NCBI GenBank assembly: GCA_023666705.1
Contig: JAMPBO010000003.1
Span: 62,001-126,000 of the forward strand
Direction: 5' to 3'
Length of the DNA stretch: 64,000 nt
DNA from: Bacteroides sp.
Lineage (GTDB): Bacteria > Bacillota > Clostridia > Lachnospirales > Lachnospiraceae
Positions 1 to 8,221 of the stretch are shown here, piece by piece. Within the stretch, counting starts at the first letter, position 1. Each line of letters begins with the position of its first letter. The position numbers were made by a program, and so were the translations under genes. A model generated the notes under the pieces. That model made no database searches. It was not told the origin of the DNA and saw nothing but the letters and a program-made list of their open reading frames with translations.

Positions 1-2
1 CA

Positions 3-116
3 TCTGACGGCGAGTATAGGGACATCGCTCACCCTATTAACTCGGAGACAAGAGAGAAGATACAGTCACTCATATTGGAGAAGTATGAGGAGTCTGCTTC
101 TGAGCCGGAGGAATAA
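3..116 (+). CDS. spoVG: SpoVG, C-terminal end (partial)
   Basis: Reading frame 3 is open from the window edge to the TAA at 114-116 and encodes the last 37 residues of a protein. It contains [18 protein letters not shown], nearly identical to the conserved C-terminal half of SpoVG (B. subtilis has [18 protein letters not shown]). SpoVG is a small RNA/DNA-binding regulator linked to septation, sporulation and capsule control in Firmicutes. The tail ends in an acidic stretch (SASEPEE). The N-terminal part lies outside the window. A strong terminator follows, so it is not co-transcribed with hprK. Confidence 0.93.
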   Translation, partial: SDGEYRDIAHPINSETREKIQSLILEKYEESASEPEE

Positions 117-128
117 TAGCATTAGAGT

Positions 129-195
129 GGGTTGTCGCACAATTCGGCAGTCACGCGGCAAAAGTGTGGCTGCCAAATTGTGCGATAACCTTTTT
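129..195 (+). terminator. Rho-independent terminator after spoVG
   Basis: A long inverted repeat (left arm GGTTGTCGCACAATT, right arm AATTGTGCGATAACC, extended inward by GGCAG/CTGCC) is followed by TTTTT at 191-195. It separates spoVG from hprK. Confidence 0.9.
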
Positions 196-241
196 CGCTT
201 TATAAGAAAATTTTGACAGGAAACATTGTGGAGGCTTAAAT

Positions 242-1186
242 ATGGAGGAAGAATACAGCGTAACAGTGACCGAGCTCATAGAAAAAATGAAGCTGATTAA
301 CCATACACCGGATATTGATACTGACAAGATATTGATAAAGGATCCGAACATGAATCGTCCGGCAGTCCAGCTTGCGGGATTTTTCGAGCATTTTGATGCG
401 GCACGTATCCAAATATGTGGAAATGTTGAGTATGCATACATTGAAAATGTACATACCGAGCAAGAAAACAGGGATATACTTGTCAAGCTTTTTGCTTACA
501 AAATACCGTGTCTTATTTTTTGCAGGGGCATAATACCTTTTGATTATATTATAGAGGAAGGAAAAAAACATGGTATACCGATTTTAACGGACCGGTGTGA
601 GACGACATCGGAGTTTGTCCATGAGGTAGTAAAATGGCTTCATGTCAGGCTTGCACCAAGAATTTCCATTCATGCGGTTTTGGTGGATGTGTATGGCGAA
701 GGTGTACTGATTATGGGAGACAGTGGTATCGGAAAAAGTGAGGCGGCACTTGAGCTTATCAGAAGAGGACACCGTCTTGTATCCGATGATGTTGTTGAAA
801 TCAAAAAGGTGAGTGACGAGACACTTGTAGGCTCAGCACCTGATATTACCAGACATTTTATTGAATTGCGGGGTATCGGAATTATAGATGTCAAGACAAT
901 GTTTGGTGTAGAGTGTGTAAAGGATACACATACAATCGATCTGGTCATCAATCTGGAGGAATGGAACAAAGAAGCAAATTATGACAGAATGGGGTTGGAG
1001 GACCAGTACACGGAGTTTCTTGGAAATAAGGTTGTAAGCCATTCCATACCGATACGGCCTGGAAGAAACATTGCAGTTATTGTTGAGTCGGCTGCTGTAA
1101 ATCACAGGCAGAAGAAGATGGGATATAATGCTGCACAGGAGCTTTACAACAGGGTGACACAAAATATTGCTAAAAATTCAAAATAA
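242..1186 (+). CDS. hprK: HPr kinase/phosphorylase HprK
   Basis: Bifunctional enzyme that phosphorylates Ser46 of HPr/Crh and removes the phosphate, setting CcpA-dependent carbon catabolite control in the cytoplasm. The 314-residue length is normal. The Walker A loop GDSGIGKS lies near residues 159-166 and the HprK signature ELRGIGIIDV near 208-217. The start is set by GGAGG about 10 bp upstream. It heads a run of same-strand genes (glcK, murB, rapZ, whiA, crh). Its likely substrate Crh is encoded at the far end of that run. Confidence 0.97.
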   Translation: MEEEYSVTVTELIEKMKLINHTPDIDTDKILIKDPNMNRPAVQLAGFFEHFDAARIQICGNVEYAYIENVHTEQENRDILVKLFAYKIPCLIFCRGIIPFDYIIEEGKKHGIPILTDRCETTSEFVHEVVKWLHVRLAPRISIHAVLVDVYGEGVLIMGDSGIGKSEAALELIRRGHRLVSDDVVEIKKVSDETLVGSAPDITRHFIELRGIGIIDVKTMFGVECVKDTHTIDLVINLEEWNKEANYDRMGLEDQYTEFLGNKVVSHSIPIRPGRNIAVIVESAAVNHRQKKMGYNAAQELYNRVTQNIAKNSK

Positions 1187-1205
1187 CAATTAGGAGGATT
1201 ATAAG

Positions 1206-2144
1206 ATGGCAAACTATGTATTTGGTGTAGATATTGGCGGAACAACGGTAAAGATTGGATTGTTTACCGTAGACGGTGTTCTTACAGACAAATGGGAGAT
1301 AACGACAAGGGTTGACGAAGGCGGAAAATATATTTTGGGAGATATCGCTTCTTCCATAGAGGACAAGCTTGCAGAAAAGGATATATCAAAGGCTGACGTT
1401 GCAGGTATCGGTATGGGTGTTCCGGGACCGGTCAAGGAGGATGGAACGGTATTAAAGTGCGTAAACCTTGGATGGGGCATTTTCAATGTTGCGGAGGAAC
1501 TGTCAAGTATTACCAGTCTTCCCGTTAAGGCAGGAAATGATGCAAATATGGCTGCACTTGGCGAGATGTGGCAGGGGGGTGGCAAAGGTTATACCAACAT
1601 TGTCATGGTTACGCTTGGTACAGGTGTCGGTGGTGGTATTATCATAAACGGTAAAATGCTTTCCGGTGTAAACGGTGCAGGCGGCGAAATCGGACATATT
1701 CAGGTTAATGAGGATGAGTCTGAGGTTTGTGGCTGCGGACGCAAAGGATGTCTGGAGCAATATACATCTGCAACCGGTATCGTAAGATCTGCAAACATAG
1801 CATTAAATAATACGGAAAAACCGTCAAGCCTTAGAAATTTGCAGTATGTCTCATCAAAGGAGATTTTTGACGCAGCACAAAGCGGTGATGAGCTTGCAGC
1901 ACAGCTTGTTGAAAACCACGGCAAATGTCTCGGTAAGGCATTGGCACAGATTGCATGTGTTGTTGACCCTGAGGTATTTGTTATCGGCGGCGGAGTTTCA
2001 AAGGCAGGAACCATCATAACGGATACCGTTGAAAAATATTTTCAGGAGTACGCATTCCATGCATGCAAAAAAACACAGTTTACATTGGCAAAGCTTGGAA
2101 ATGATGCGGGAATGTACGGCGGAGCATGTGCAATTCTCGGTTGA
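1206..2144 (+). CDS. glcK: ROK family glucokinase
   Basis: Predicted ATP-dependent glucokinase of the ROK family, making glucose-6-phosphate. Visible are the N-terminal phosphate loop DIGGTTVKIG (near residue 9), the sugar site GNDANMAALGE, and the Cys-rich zinc motif CGCGRKGCLEQY near residues 175-186 that defines ROK kinases. The 312-residue length is typical. TAGGAGG precedes the ATG. It lies 19 bp after hprK, pairing carbon sensing with glucose phosphorylation. Exact sugar specificity is inferred from family and context. Confidence 0.93.
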   Translation: MANYVFGVDIGGTTVKIGLFTVDGVLTDKWEITTRVDEGGKYILGDIASSIEDKLAEKDISKADVAGIGMGVPGPVKEDGTVLKCVNLGWGIFNVAEELSSITSLPVKAGNDANMAALGEMWQGGGKGYTNIVMVTLGTGVGGGIIINGKMLSGVNGAGGEIGHIQVNEDESEVCGCGRKGCLEQYTSATGIVRSANIALNNTEKPSSLRNLQYVSSKEIFDAAQSGDELAAQLVENHGKCLGKALAQIACVVDPEVFVIGGGVSKAGTIITDTVEKYFQEYAFHACKKTQFTLAKLGNDAGMYGGACAILG

Positions 2145-2204
2145 AATTGTTAAAATAAACGAAGCACGGGCATTAAAAAACGTAAAATTCTACATTTTGT
2201 CACA

Positions 2205-2233
2205 TTGAATTAACAGAACCGATAATGTATTAT
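2205..2233 (+). promoter_or_regulatory. Sigma-A-type promoter for murB-rapZ-whiA-crh
   Basis: TTGAAT (2205-2210), 17-bp spacer, TATTAT (2228-2233). The -10 falls inside the loop of the terminator hairpin of the upstream operon, so terminator and promoter are superimposed. Confidence 0.6.
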
Positions 2234-2268
2234 AGTAGATACTGTGGGCATTATCGGTTCTGTTTTTT
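2212..2268 (+). terminator. Terminator after glcK
   Basis: AACAGAACCGATAATG pairs with CATTATCGGTTCTGTT, and TTTTTT follows (to 2268). The hairpin loop carries the promoter -10 for murB. Confidence 0.85.
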
Positions 2269-2310
2269 ATGTCTGCAAATATATATTATATAAATGAGTT
2301 GGGGTATTTT

Positions 2311-3192
2311 ATGCAGGACAGCATATTTGATTATATTGATTATATGGAAAATGAACCACTTTCAAAGCATACTACTTTTCGTATTGGTGGATGTGCAAGC
2401 TATTATTTTAAGCCCAAGAATCCGAAAGAAATATATGACATAATTACACATTGTAAAAAAGAAAAAATCAGATATTATGTGCTTGGAAACGGAAGCAATG
2501 TGCTGTTTTCGGATGACGGTTTTGACGGTATCATAATAGAAATATACAGCGGTATGCGTGAAATCCGGATAGAGGATGACAAAATATATGCAGATGCAGG
2601 TGCACTTTTGTCCAAGCTTGCCGCAACAGCAAGGGACAATGGACTTACGGGATTGGAGTTTGCATCGGGAATCCCAGGCACGCTTGGCGGAGGAATTGTC
2701 ATGAATGCAGGAGCATATGGCGGTGAAATGAAAGATATTGTTGAGTATGTTGATATTATGGAGCAGGATGGGCATATTAAAAAATACTTATGTGAGGATA
2801 TGAAATTTGGATACAGAACCAGCATCGCAACGGATGGAAGGATTGTCACGGGTGCCATGTTAAAGCTTGAACATGGCAGCAAACAGGCAATATCAGATAA
2901 AATGGAAGAATTAAAAAAAGCAAGAACAACCAAGCAGCCGCTTGAGTATCCAAGTGCAGGTTCAACCTTTAAAAGACCTGTGGAATATTTTGCCGGAAAG
3001 CTGATTGAGGACGCAGGGCTTAAGGGATACCGTGTGGGAAATGCAATGGTATCGGAAAAGCATTGTGGCTTTGTGATAAATTGTGGCGGTGCAGAAAGCA
3101 GTGATGTATGCAAGGTTATCCGTGACGTAAGTGATACTGTTTTTGAAAAATTTGGGGTACGGTTGGAGCCGGAGGTAAAAATTGTAAAATGA
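2311..3192 (+). CDS. murB: UDP-N-acetylenolpyruvoylglucosamine reductase MurB
   Basis: FAD-dependent reductase that completes UDP-MurNAc synthesis for peptidoglycan. Visible motifs are KHTTFRIGG near the N-terminus, GNGSNVLFSD, the FAD loop GIPGTLGGGIVMNAGAYGG, and YPSAGSTFKRP with the catalytic Ser. An upstream in-frame ATG exists at 2269, but it abuts the terminator T-tract and has no ribosome binding site. The ATG at 2311 has GGGG 6 bp upstream and gives a 293-residue protein of normal size, so it was chosen. It overlaps rapZ by 4 bp, implying translational coupling. Confidence 0.95.
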   Translation: MQDSIFDYIDYMENEPLSKHTTFRIGGCASYYFKPKNPKEIYDIITHCKKEKIRYYVLGNGSNVLFSDDGFDGIIIEIYSGMREIRIEDDKIYADAGALLSKLAATARDNGLTGLEFASGIPGTLGGGIVMNAGAYGGEMKDIVEYVDIMEQDGHIKKYLCEDMKFGYRTSIATDGRIVTGAMLKLEHGSKQAISDKMEELKKARTTKQPLEYPSAGSTFKRPVEYFAGKLIEDAGLKGYRVGNAMVSEKHCGFVINCGGAESSDVCKVIRDVSDTVFEKFGVRLEPEVKIVK

Positions 3193-4064
3193 GATTTGTT
3201 ATAGTTACGGGCATGAGTGGAGCAGGTAAGTCAACTGCGTTAAAGACCCTTGAGGATGCAGGCTTTTTCTGTGTGGATAATCTTCCAGTTATGCTGATTG
3301 AAAAATTTGCGGATATTGCACATGATGATAAGCTTGAGGTTGACAATGTGGCAATCGGTGTGGACATAAGAAGCGGTGAGGCATTAGGACAGCTATCCCT
3401 TTGTCTTGAGGAACTGAAACGTCACAACTACAACTACGAGATATTGTTTTTGGATGCGGATGAGAGAACGCTTGTAAAGCGTTATAAGGAGACGAGAAGG
3501 AGTCATCCCCTCTCCAAGGGCGGCAGAATAAATGAGGGCATTGTAAGGGAGCGGGAAAAAATAGAGTTTTTAAAGCACAAGGCAGATTATATTATTGATA
3601 CCACCTCACTTTTGACCAGAGAGCTTAAGGCAGAAATGGAAAAGATATTCGTGAGGGGAGAAGCGTACAATAATATTATCTTGACGGTAATGTCCTTTGG
3701 ATTTAAATATGGCATACCGAGAGACTCAGATTTGGTGTTTGACGTAAGATTTTTGCCGAATCCTTATTATGATTTGGAGTTAAGACCGCTGACGGGAAAC
3801 GATGAGAAAGTTGTAAAAGTTGTCAGTGGTTGTGAGGAATATCATATGTTCATGGATAAGCTTTACGACATGATTAAATATTTGCTGCCGCATTACAAGA
3901 AAGAGGGTAAGAACCAGCTTGTTGTCTCATTGGGATGTACAGGTGGGAAGCACAGGTCGGTAACGGTTGCAAATGAGCTTTATGCAAGACTTTCTGATTT
4001 GCCGGATACCGTCAGAATATATCACAGGGATATCGCAAAGGATAAAATTGTAAAAGGGGAGTAG
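3189..4064 (+). CDS. rapZ: RNase adapter / nucleotide-binding protein RapZ (YvcJ)
   Basis: P-loop protein of the RapZ/YvcJ family. In E. coli RapZ guides RNase E to GlmZ sRNA; in Bacillus YvcJ binds and hydrolyses GTP, and its role is less clear. Visible are Walker [13 protein letters not shown] near residues 8-19, VDNLPV, and the C-terminal region with [12 protein letters not shown] typical of the family. The length of 291 residues is normal. It sits between murB and whiA as in many Firmicutes; the usual gluconeogenesis factor gene (yvcK) is absent between rapZ and whiA. Confidence 0.95.
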   Translation: MRFVIVTGMSGAGKSTALKTLEDAGFFCVDNLPVMLIEKFADIAHDDKLEVDNVAIGVDIRSGEALGQLSLCLEELKRHNYNYEILFLDADERTLVKRYKETRRSHPLSKGGRINEGIVREREKIEFLKHKADYIIDTTSLLTRELKAEMEKIFVRGEAYNNIILTVMSFGFKYGIPRDSDLVFDVRFLPNPYYDLELRPLTGNDEKVVKVVSGCEEYHMFMDKLYDMIKYLLPHYKKEGKNQLVVSLGCTGGKHRSVTVANELYARLSDLPDTVRIYHRDIAKDKIVKGE

Positions 4065-4068
4065 TACC

Positions 4069-4908
4069 ATGTCTTTTTCATCGCAGGTTAAGGCGGAGCT
4101 TTACCAGCACATAAGCAGCTCAAGGCATTGCCGTCTTGCAGAGCTTGGAGCACTTGTTACCATGTCTGCCGGAAAAAACGAAGAAAAAAACGGTCATGGT
4201 GACAACGTAAAGTTGGGAGATAAAATAAAAAAACTGGAACGCCTGCTTGAGTTGGATGCAAATTCTGAGGCAGGCAGACAGGCTTTGAAGCTGAAAGAGC
4301 AGAATAAGGTTCTGGTGGCGGACCACATGTTGATTGAGCGGAGCTGCTGTAAGCAGGCATTTATGAGAGGTGCATTTCTCGCCTCTGGCTCGGTGACGGA
4401 TCCGAATAAGGGATACCACCTTGAGATTGTATGTGAAAATGAACCGTGTGCAGAGCTTGTGACGTATATAATGGATGGCTTTGACCTTGACCCAAAGCAG
4501 GTTATACGAAAAAAATACAAGGTTGTGTATATTAAGGACGGCTCAATGATTGTGGATTTTCTCAATATCATAGGTGCCCATAATGCTCTTATGAGCATGG
4601 AAAACGTGCGGATACTGAAGGATATGAGAAATTCAGTAAACAGGCGGGTAAACTGCGAGACAGCAAACATCAATAAGACAGTCAGTGCAGCGGTCAGACA
4701 GATTGAAGATATCCAGTTTATTGAGGCGGCAAGAGGACTTAAATTTCTGCCTGATAATCTAAGACAAATAGCTGAATTACGGCTGGAGGAGCCGGAGCTT
4801 CCACTAAAGGAGCTTGGAGAAATGTTAAATCCACCGATAGGCAAGTCGGGTGTGAATCATAGATTAAGAAAAATAAGTGAGATAGCTAGTGGGCTAAGGA
4901 GGAAATGA
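4069..4908 (+). CDS. whiA: WhiA-family DNA-binding protein with a shortened N-terminal domain
   Basis: WhiA is a DNA-binding protein with an N-terminal LAGLIDADG-like region and a C-terminal helix-turn-helix; it affects cell division and chromosome organisation. The C-terminal part is well conserved ([18 protein letters not shown], then [15 protein letters not shown] near residue 260). The N-terminus starts normally ([11 protein letters not shown]), and [17 protein letters not shown] is present. Between them (about residues 33-90) the usual first LAGLIDADG subdomain is replaced by a short Lys/Glu-rich stretch. The protein is 279 residues against about 310 usually. The reading frame is intact. 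Start 5 bp after rapZ. Confidence 0.9.
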   Translation: MSFSSQVKAELYQHISSSRHCRLAELGALVTMSAGKNEEKNGHGDNVKLGDKIKKLERLLELDANSEAGRQALKLKEQNKVLVADHMLIERSCCKQAFMRGAFLASGSVTDPNKGYHLEIVCENEPCAELVTYIMDGFDLDPKQVIRKKYKVVYIKDGSMIVDFLNIIGAHNALMSMENVRILKDMRNSVNRRVNCETANINKTVSAAVRQIEDIQFIEAARGLKFLPDNLRQIAELRLEEPELPLKELGEMLNPPIGKSGVNHRLRKISEIASGLRRK

Positions 4909-4909
4909 T

Positions 4910-5173
4910 ATGATTAACAAGACAGTCAGGGTAAACTTTTCTGCGGATGCAGAGGCAAGACCGGTTGCCATGCTGGTACAGATTGCAAGCCAGTTTGAGA
5001 GCAAAATATTTATCGTGGAAAATGCTAAGAAAATAAACGCAAAAAGCATTATGGGCATGATGAGTATGGGCTTTGGCAGAGGTGAGGAGCTTACCGTTGA
5101 GGCTGAGGGTACTGACGAAGAAAAGGCAATTGATACAATTGTAAATTATATTGAGTCAGGTAGCCTTGCATAA
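4910..5173 (+). CDS. crh: Crh-type HPr paralogue (Glu15, Ser46)
   Basis: 87-residue HPr-fold protein. The HPr active-site motif is normally LHARP with His15; here the sequence is DAEARP and residue 15 is Glu, so it cannot carry the PTS phosphoryl group. The HprK target region is intact: KKINAKSIMGMMSMG with Ser at exactly position 46. This is the Crh pattern (Gln15 in B. subtilis), and the position after rapZ-whiA matches the Bacillus crh locus. Predicted role: once phosphorylated on Ser46 by HprK, it acts as a CcpA co-regulator. It starts 1 bp after the whiA stop. Confidence 0.88.
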   Translation: MINKTVRVNFSADAEARPVAMLVQIASQFESKIFIVENAKKINAKSIMGMMSMGFGRGEELTVEAEGTDEEKAIDTIVNYIESGSLA

Positions 5174-5194
5174 GAAAAACCTTTGTGGTAAAAT
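5166..5194 (+). promoter_or_regulatory. Candidate promoter for the TPR/Sel1 gene
   Basis: TTGCAT (5166-5171), 17-bp spacer, TAAAAT (5189-5194), 42 bp before the ATG at 5237. The -35 overlaps the crh stop codon. Confidence 0.45.
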
Positions 5195-5236
5195 ACATTT
5201 TAGGGTGTTTAATGTTGCTACGAAGGAGGATAGCAA

Positions 5237-7957
5237 ATGGGAAAGCTTAGCAAGTTTTTTGGTAAGATTCCGTTCCTTTCTGGAATAGGAGGCAAGAAAA
5301 AATCTAACAAGAGTAACGTTGAGCTTCAGTACGATAAGGCTATAAATCTGATGGAAAATGGAAACCACGAGGAAGCGGTTGAGATATTTGAAAAAATAGT
5401 CGATATCGCCATTGTGGATGGTCAGTATAAGTCTTTTGGTGTTGATGCTCTGAAGATAATGGGAGAGTTATATGAGACAGGCAGATACAGCAACTGTCTT
5501 GTTGAGGTGGACATAAACAAGGCGTGCCTGTACTACGAGAAGTATACCAAGCTTAACAAAGATGGGGACATGATTTACAAGCTTGCAAAGATGTTGCTTG
5601 ATATACAAAACTTTTCAAAGGCAATTACATTTTTTGAGAAGGCGACGGAGTGCGGAATCAAGGCTGCATACATGAACCTGGGAAGCATTTACGAGAACGG
5701 CTTAAACCGGATTGACCAGTATGGAAACAAGAGTGATTTTGTTGTTCCTGTTGATTACGACAAGGCAATGATGTGGTACAAGAGACTGGCAGACATGGGA
5801 GACACGAAGGCGGCATCTGCATATGAGAGAGTGGAGTATGCAAGCCAGCACACGGACAGCTTAGAGTTTGAGGAGAAGGATAAGCTGTACACGGAGATTG
5901 CCGAGGCAAGACGTGCAAAGGGCAAGGAGCCGCGTTACAAGGCAATTGAGGCATCCAGACTCCAGTACCAGTATACATATGTTCACAATCAGGTGGATGG
6001 ATATATCCACAAGCTTCCGAAGGACTGGGTAAAGACCATCAATGAGGAAACGGATGAGGAATACTATGCTCCAAGCCTTACGTATAAGGATTTTGCAATG
6101 TATGTGTCATATGACAGTATACCGAGGGATTCCAAGAAAACCCTTGAAAATTACCTAAGGTACTGCAATGATGCATTTGATGAGGAGCTTCAGCTTAAGG
6201 CATATATCACAGAGTATGCAGATGGTGTATGTACAACCTTTTACCATAAGGAAATGGAAAAGGGAATTGTTACATTTGCATTTTATCAGGGCAAGCGGCT
6301 TGCATGTATGAAGTTCGTATGTGCAACAATGGAGATTATTGAGCAGTATGAGGAGATTATTTTTGAGACTGCAAACTCCTTTGCATTTGTTGACCCGACG
6401 CTTGCCAGTGAACAAAGCTTAAACAGAAAAGAAAACCAGTATTACAGTGAGGCGGTTTACTGCTATTACCTTGAGGATTATGAGGGAGCCATGGCGGCAG
6501 CAAAGCAGGCACTTAAGCTGGGAAGCATCAAGGCAAGTTATCTGTTGATTGAGCTTTATTATGACGATGATTCGCCATATAAGGATATAGAAAAGACCAT
6601 AAGTTATGCAAAGCAGTTGTTTGATGCGACAAAGGACCCTGACCTTGCATTCCTGCTTGGAAATATACACGATCAGCAGCTTAAGGATTACATGAAGGCA
6701 CTGAACTGGTATGAGCATGCACATAGGCTTGGTCACAAGAGAGTTGCATTTTACCTTGGAAGATTTTACTATTATGGTGTGTTGAGGACGAAGAGAGACG
6801 GTGTCAAGGCACTGGAATATTTCAAGGAGGCAGCAGCAAACGGAATTCTTGAGGCGGAAGCATATATTAAGGATATAGAGGAATTAAAGGGAGAAGACCT
6901 GCAAAGCAGTGTTGAAAAGTGGGAGAGGGCCGTTGAGGCAGGAAGCGGTGCAACCGCTCTTAAGATTGCACTTTACAAACAAAGTCAGGTATTTTATATC
7001 GCAAATTCCTATGAAATTGAAAAAGCTTTTAATGAAGCACTTGGGCTTGGAAGTTATCAGGCGGCATATGAGCTTGGTAAGATTTACCAGATTCAGGAAA
7101 ATGACGAGAACTACAGAGGTGAGATTAGGAGTCTCAAGTACTTTGAACGGGCATACGACAATGGCTATGACGGCTTTGACAAGGATAATCTGTTCAAGGT
7201 GATTGAGTACAAGTCAGGGAAGGCGGAGAGTGATGCTGAGAGAGTACAACTCTATCTCCAAAGTGCAAAAATGGGTTATGTGCCTGCCATCGACATATTG
7301 ACAGAGCTTGTTCCGTCTACGACGGAGGACATTAAAAAGCTTTACTATGAGCTTATTGAAATAGCAGAGACAGGTGACGATTCCGCAATCATATGCATGA
7401 ACAAGCTGGAGAAAAAGTACAATGACCTTGTTATCAAGGAGCCTGAGGAGGGCGAAAAGATTATAGATAACAAATTCTTCCGGCTGTGTGTTCCAAAGGA
7501 GTGTACGGCAGTTATCAATGATGAGGGCGGTACAATCAAGTTCGCAGATTCGGTAGTCGAGTTTGCAGTTGCAGAGCTTCCTGTGACAGCAGAGGATGAG
7601 GAGAGTTACCTTAAAATTTACAAGCTTATTCTTTCTGAGTATCTGCCTGATGAAAATGCAGAGATTATAATTGCCAACTCACGTATGATTGGTTCGGGTA
7701 TGCGGGATACAAAGAATAATGTACATTCCTACAGTATTCTTCTGATAAGTTCAAAGAACCAGTACTTGTTCAAGCTAAGTTCAAGAGACAGGCGTGAAAT
7801 GATGCAGTTTAAGGATAAGGTTCTTCTGATAGCCAAATCACTGGTTGAGACTGGTGAGATTTATGTGGCAACAGAGGGAGCAAAGAAGAATATCGGACTT
7901 TCATTCCTGTTACGCTCGAATGAAAGCGGGTTCTTATCCATCGGTAAAATGGATTAA
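5237..7957 (+). CDS. Large TPR/Sel1-repeat protein, function unknown
   Basis: 906 residues. A basic N-terminus (about residues 1-25) is followed by TPR/Sel1-like helical repeats, e.g. ALNWYEHAHRLGHKRVAFYLG and ALEYFKEAAANGILEAEAY. Two non-repeat globular segments are present, one after the first repeat block (near residues 250-380) and one at the C-terminus (about 735-880). No signal peptide or transmembrane segment is evident, so a cytoplasmic scaffold is likely. GGAGG precedes the ATG. It lies between the crh operon and the FMN riboswitch. I do not recognise a named family beyond the repeats and assign no function. Confidence 0.8.
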   Translation: MGKLSKFFGKIPFLSGIGGKKKSNKSNVELQYDKAINLMENGNHEEAVEIFEKIVDIAIVDGQYKSFGVDALKIMGELYETGRYSNCLVEVDINKACLYYEKYTKLNKDGDMIYKLAKMLLDIQNFSKAITFFEKATECGIKAAYMNLGSIYENGLNRIDQYGNKSDFVVPVDYDKAMMWYKRLADMGDTKAASAYERVEYASQHTDSLEFEEKDKLYTEIAEARRAKGKEPRYKAIEASRLQYQYTYVHNQVDGYIHKLPKDWVKTINEETDEEYYAPSLTYKDFAMYVSYDSIPRDSKKTLENYLRYCNDAFDEELQLKAYITEYADGVCTTFYHKEMEKGIVTFAFYQGKRLACMKFVCATMEIIEQYEEIIFETANSFAFVDPTLASEQSLNRKENQYYSEAVYCYYLEDYEGAMAAAKQALKLGSIKASYLLIELYYDDDSPYKDIEKTISYAKQLFDATKDPDLAFLLGNIHDQQLKDYMKALNWYEHAHRLGHKRVAFYLGRFYYYGVLRTKRDGVKALEYFKEAAANGILEAEAYIKDIEELKGEDLQSSVEKWERAVEAGSGATALKIALYKQSQVFYIANSYEIEKAFNEALGLGSYQAAYELGKIYQIQENDENYRGEIRSLKYFERAYDNGYDGFDKDNLFKVIEYKSGKAESDAERVQLYLQSAKMGYVPAIDILTELVPSTTEDIKKLYYELIEIAETGDDSAIICMNKLEKKYNDLVIKEPEEGEKIIDNKFFRLCVPKECTAVINDEGGTIKFADSVVEFAVAELPVTAEDEESYLKIYKLILSEYLPDENAEIIIANSRMIGSGMRDTKNNVHSYSILLISSKNQYLFKLSSRDRREMMQFKDKVLLIAKSLVETGEIYVATEGAKKNIGLSFLLRSNESGFLSIGKMD

Positions 7958-7972
7958 AACAATTAAACAGAT

Positions 7973-8092
7973 ACTTCGGGGCAGGGTGAAATTCCCGACC
8001 GGCGGTGTGTGCATTTGCATGAGCCCGCGAGCCTTATGGCAGATTCGGTGTGATTCCGAAGCCGACAGTACAGTCTGGATGGAAGAAGAATG
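7973..8092 (+). ncRNA. FMN riboswitch (RFN element)
   Basis: The conserved RFN blocks are visible in order: CTTCGGGGCAGGGTGAAATT, CCCGACCGGCGGT, AGCCCGCGAGC, GATTCGGTGTGATTCCGAAGCC, GACAGT, and AGTCTGGATG...GAAGAAG. It begins 15 bp after the TPR gene and precedes a terminator and ribD. FMN binding is expected to favour the terminator and shut off the rib operon. Confidence 0.97.
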
Positions 8093-8141
8093 GTTGATAT
8101 CATATCACGTATTGTTTATGTGATAGGTTTTTTGGCTAAGT

Positions 8142-8174
8142 AAAAACAGCTCCGAAGCTTGGGGCTGTTTTTAT
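8142..8174 (+). terminator. Expression-platform terminator of the FMN riboswitch
   Basis: AAAAACAGCTCC pairs with GGGGCTGTTTTT, followed by ATTT, between the aptamer and ribD. A weaker hairpin (TATCAC/GTGATA then GGTTTTTT, about 8104-8132) lies just upstream and may be part of the switch. Confidence 0.85.
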
Positions 8175-8221
8175 TTGGCTGACAGGAACAGTCTGCCAAT
8201 ATATAAAAAGGGAGCAATGTC

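Noticed and set aside
213-241. TTGACA at 213-218 as a promoter for hprK
   Set aside because: A -10 at 17 bp would overlap the start codon and remove the ribosome binding site.
2269-2310. Upstream ATG for murB
   Set aside because: It follows the terminator T-tract without a ribosome binding site; the ATG at 2311 has one and gives the normal length.
2475-3113. Long minus-strand ORF opposite murB (212 codons)
   Set aside because: Antisense shadow of a well-conserved gene with no domain or ribosome binding site; same judgement for 4194-4844, 29626-30345, 30728-31420 and 42591-43124.
6909-7202. Plus-strand ORF inside the TPR gene
   Set aside because: Out-of-frame shadow of the repeat protein; low-complexity basic sequence without a start signal.
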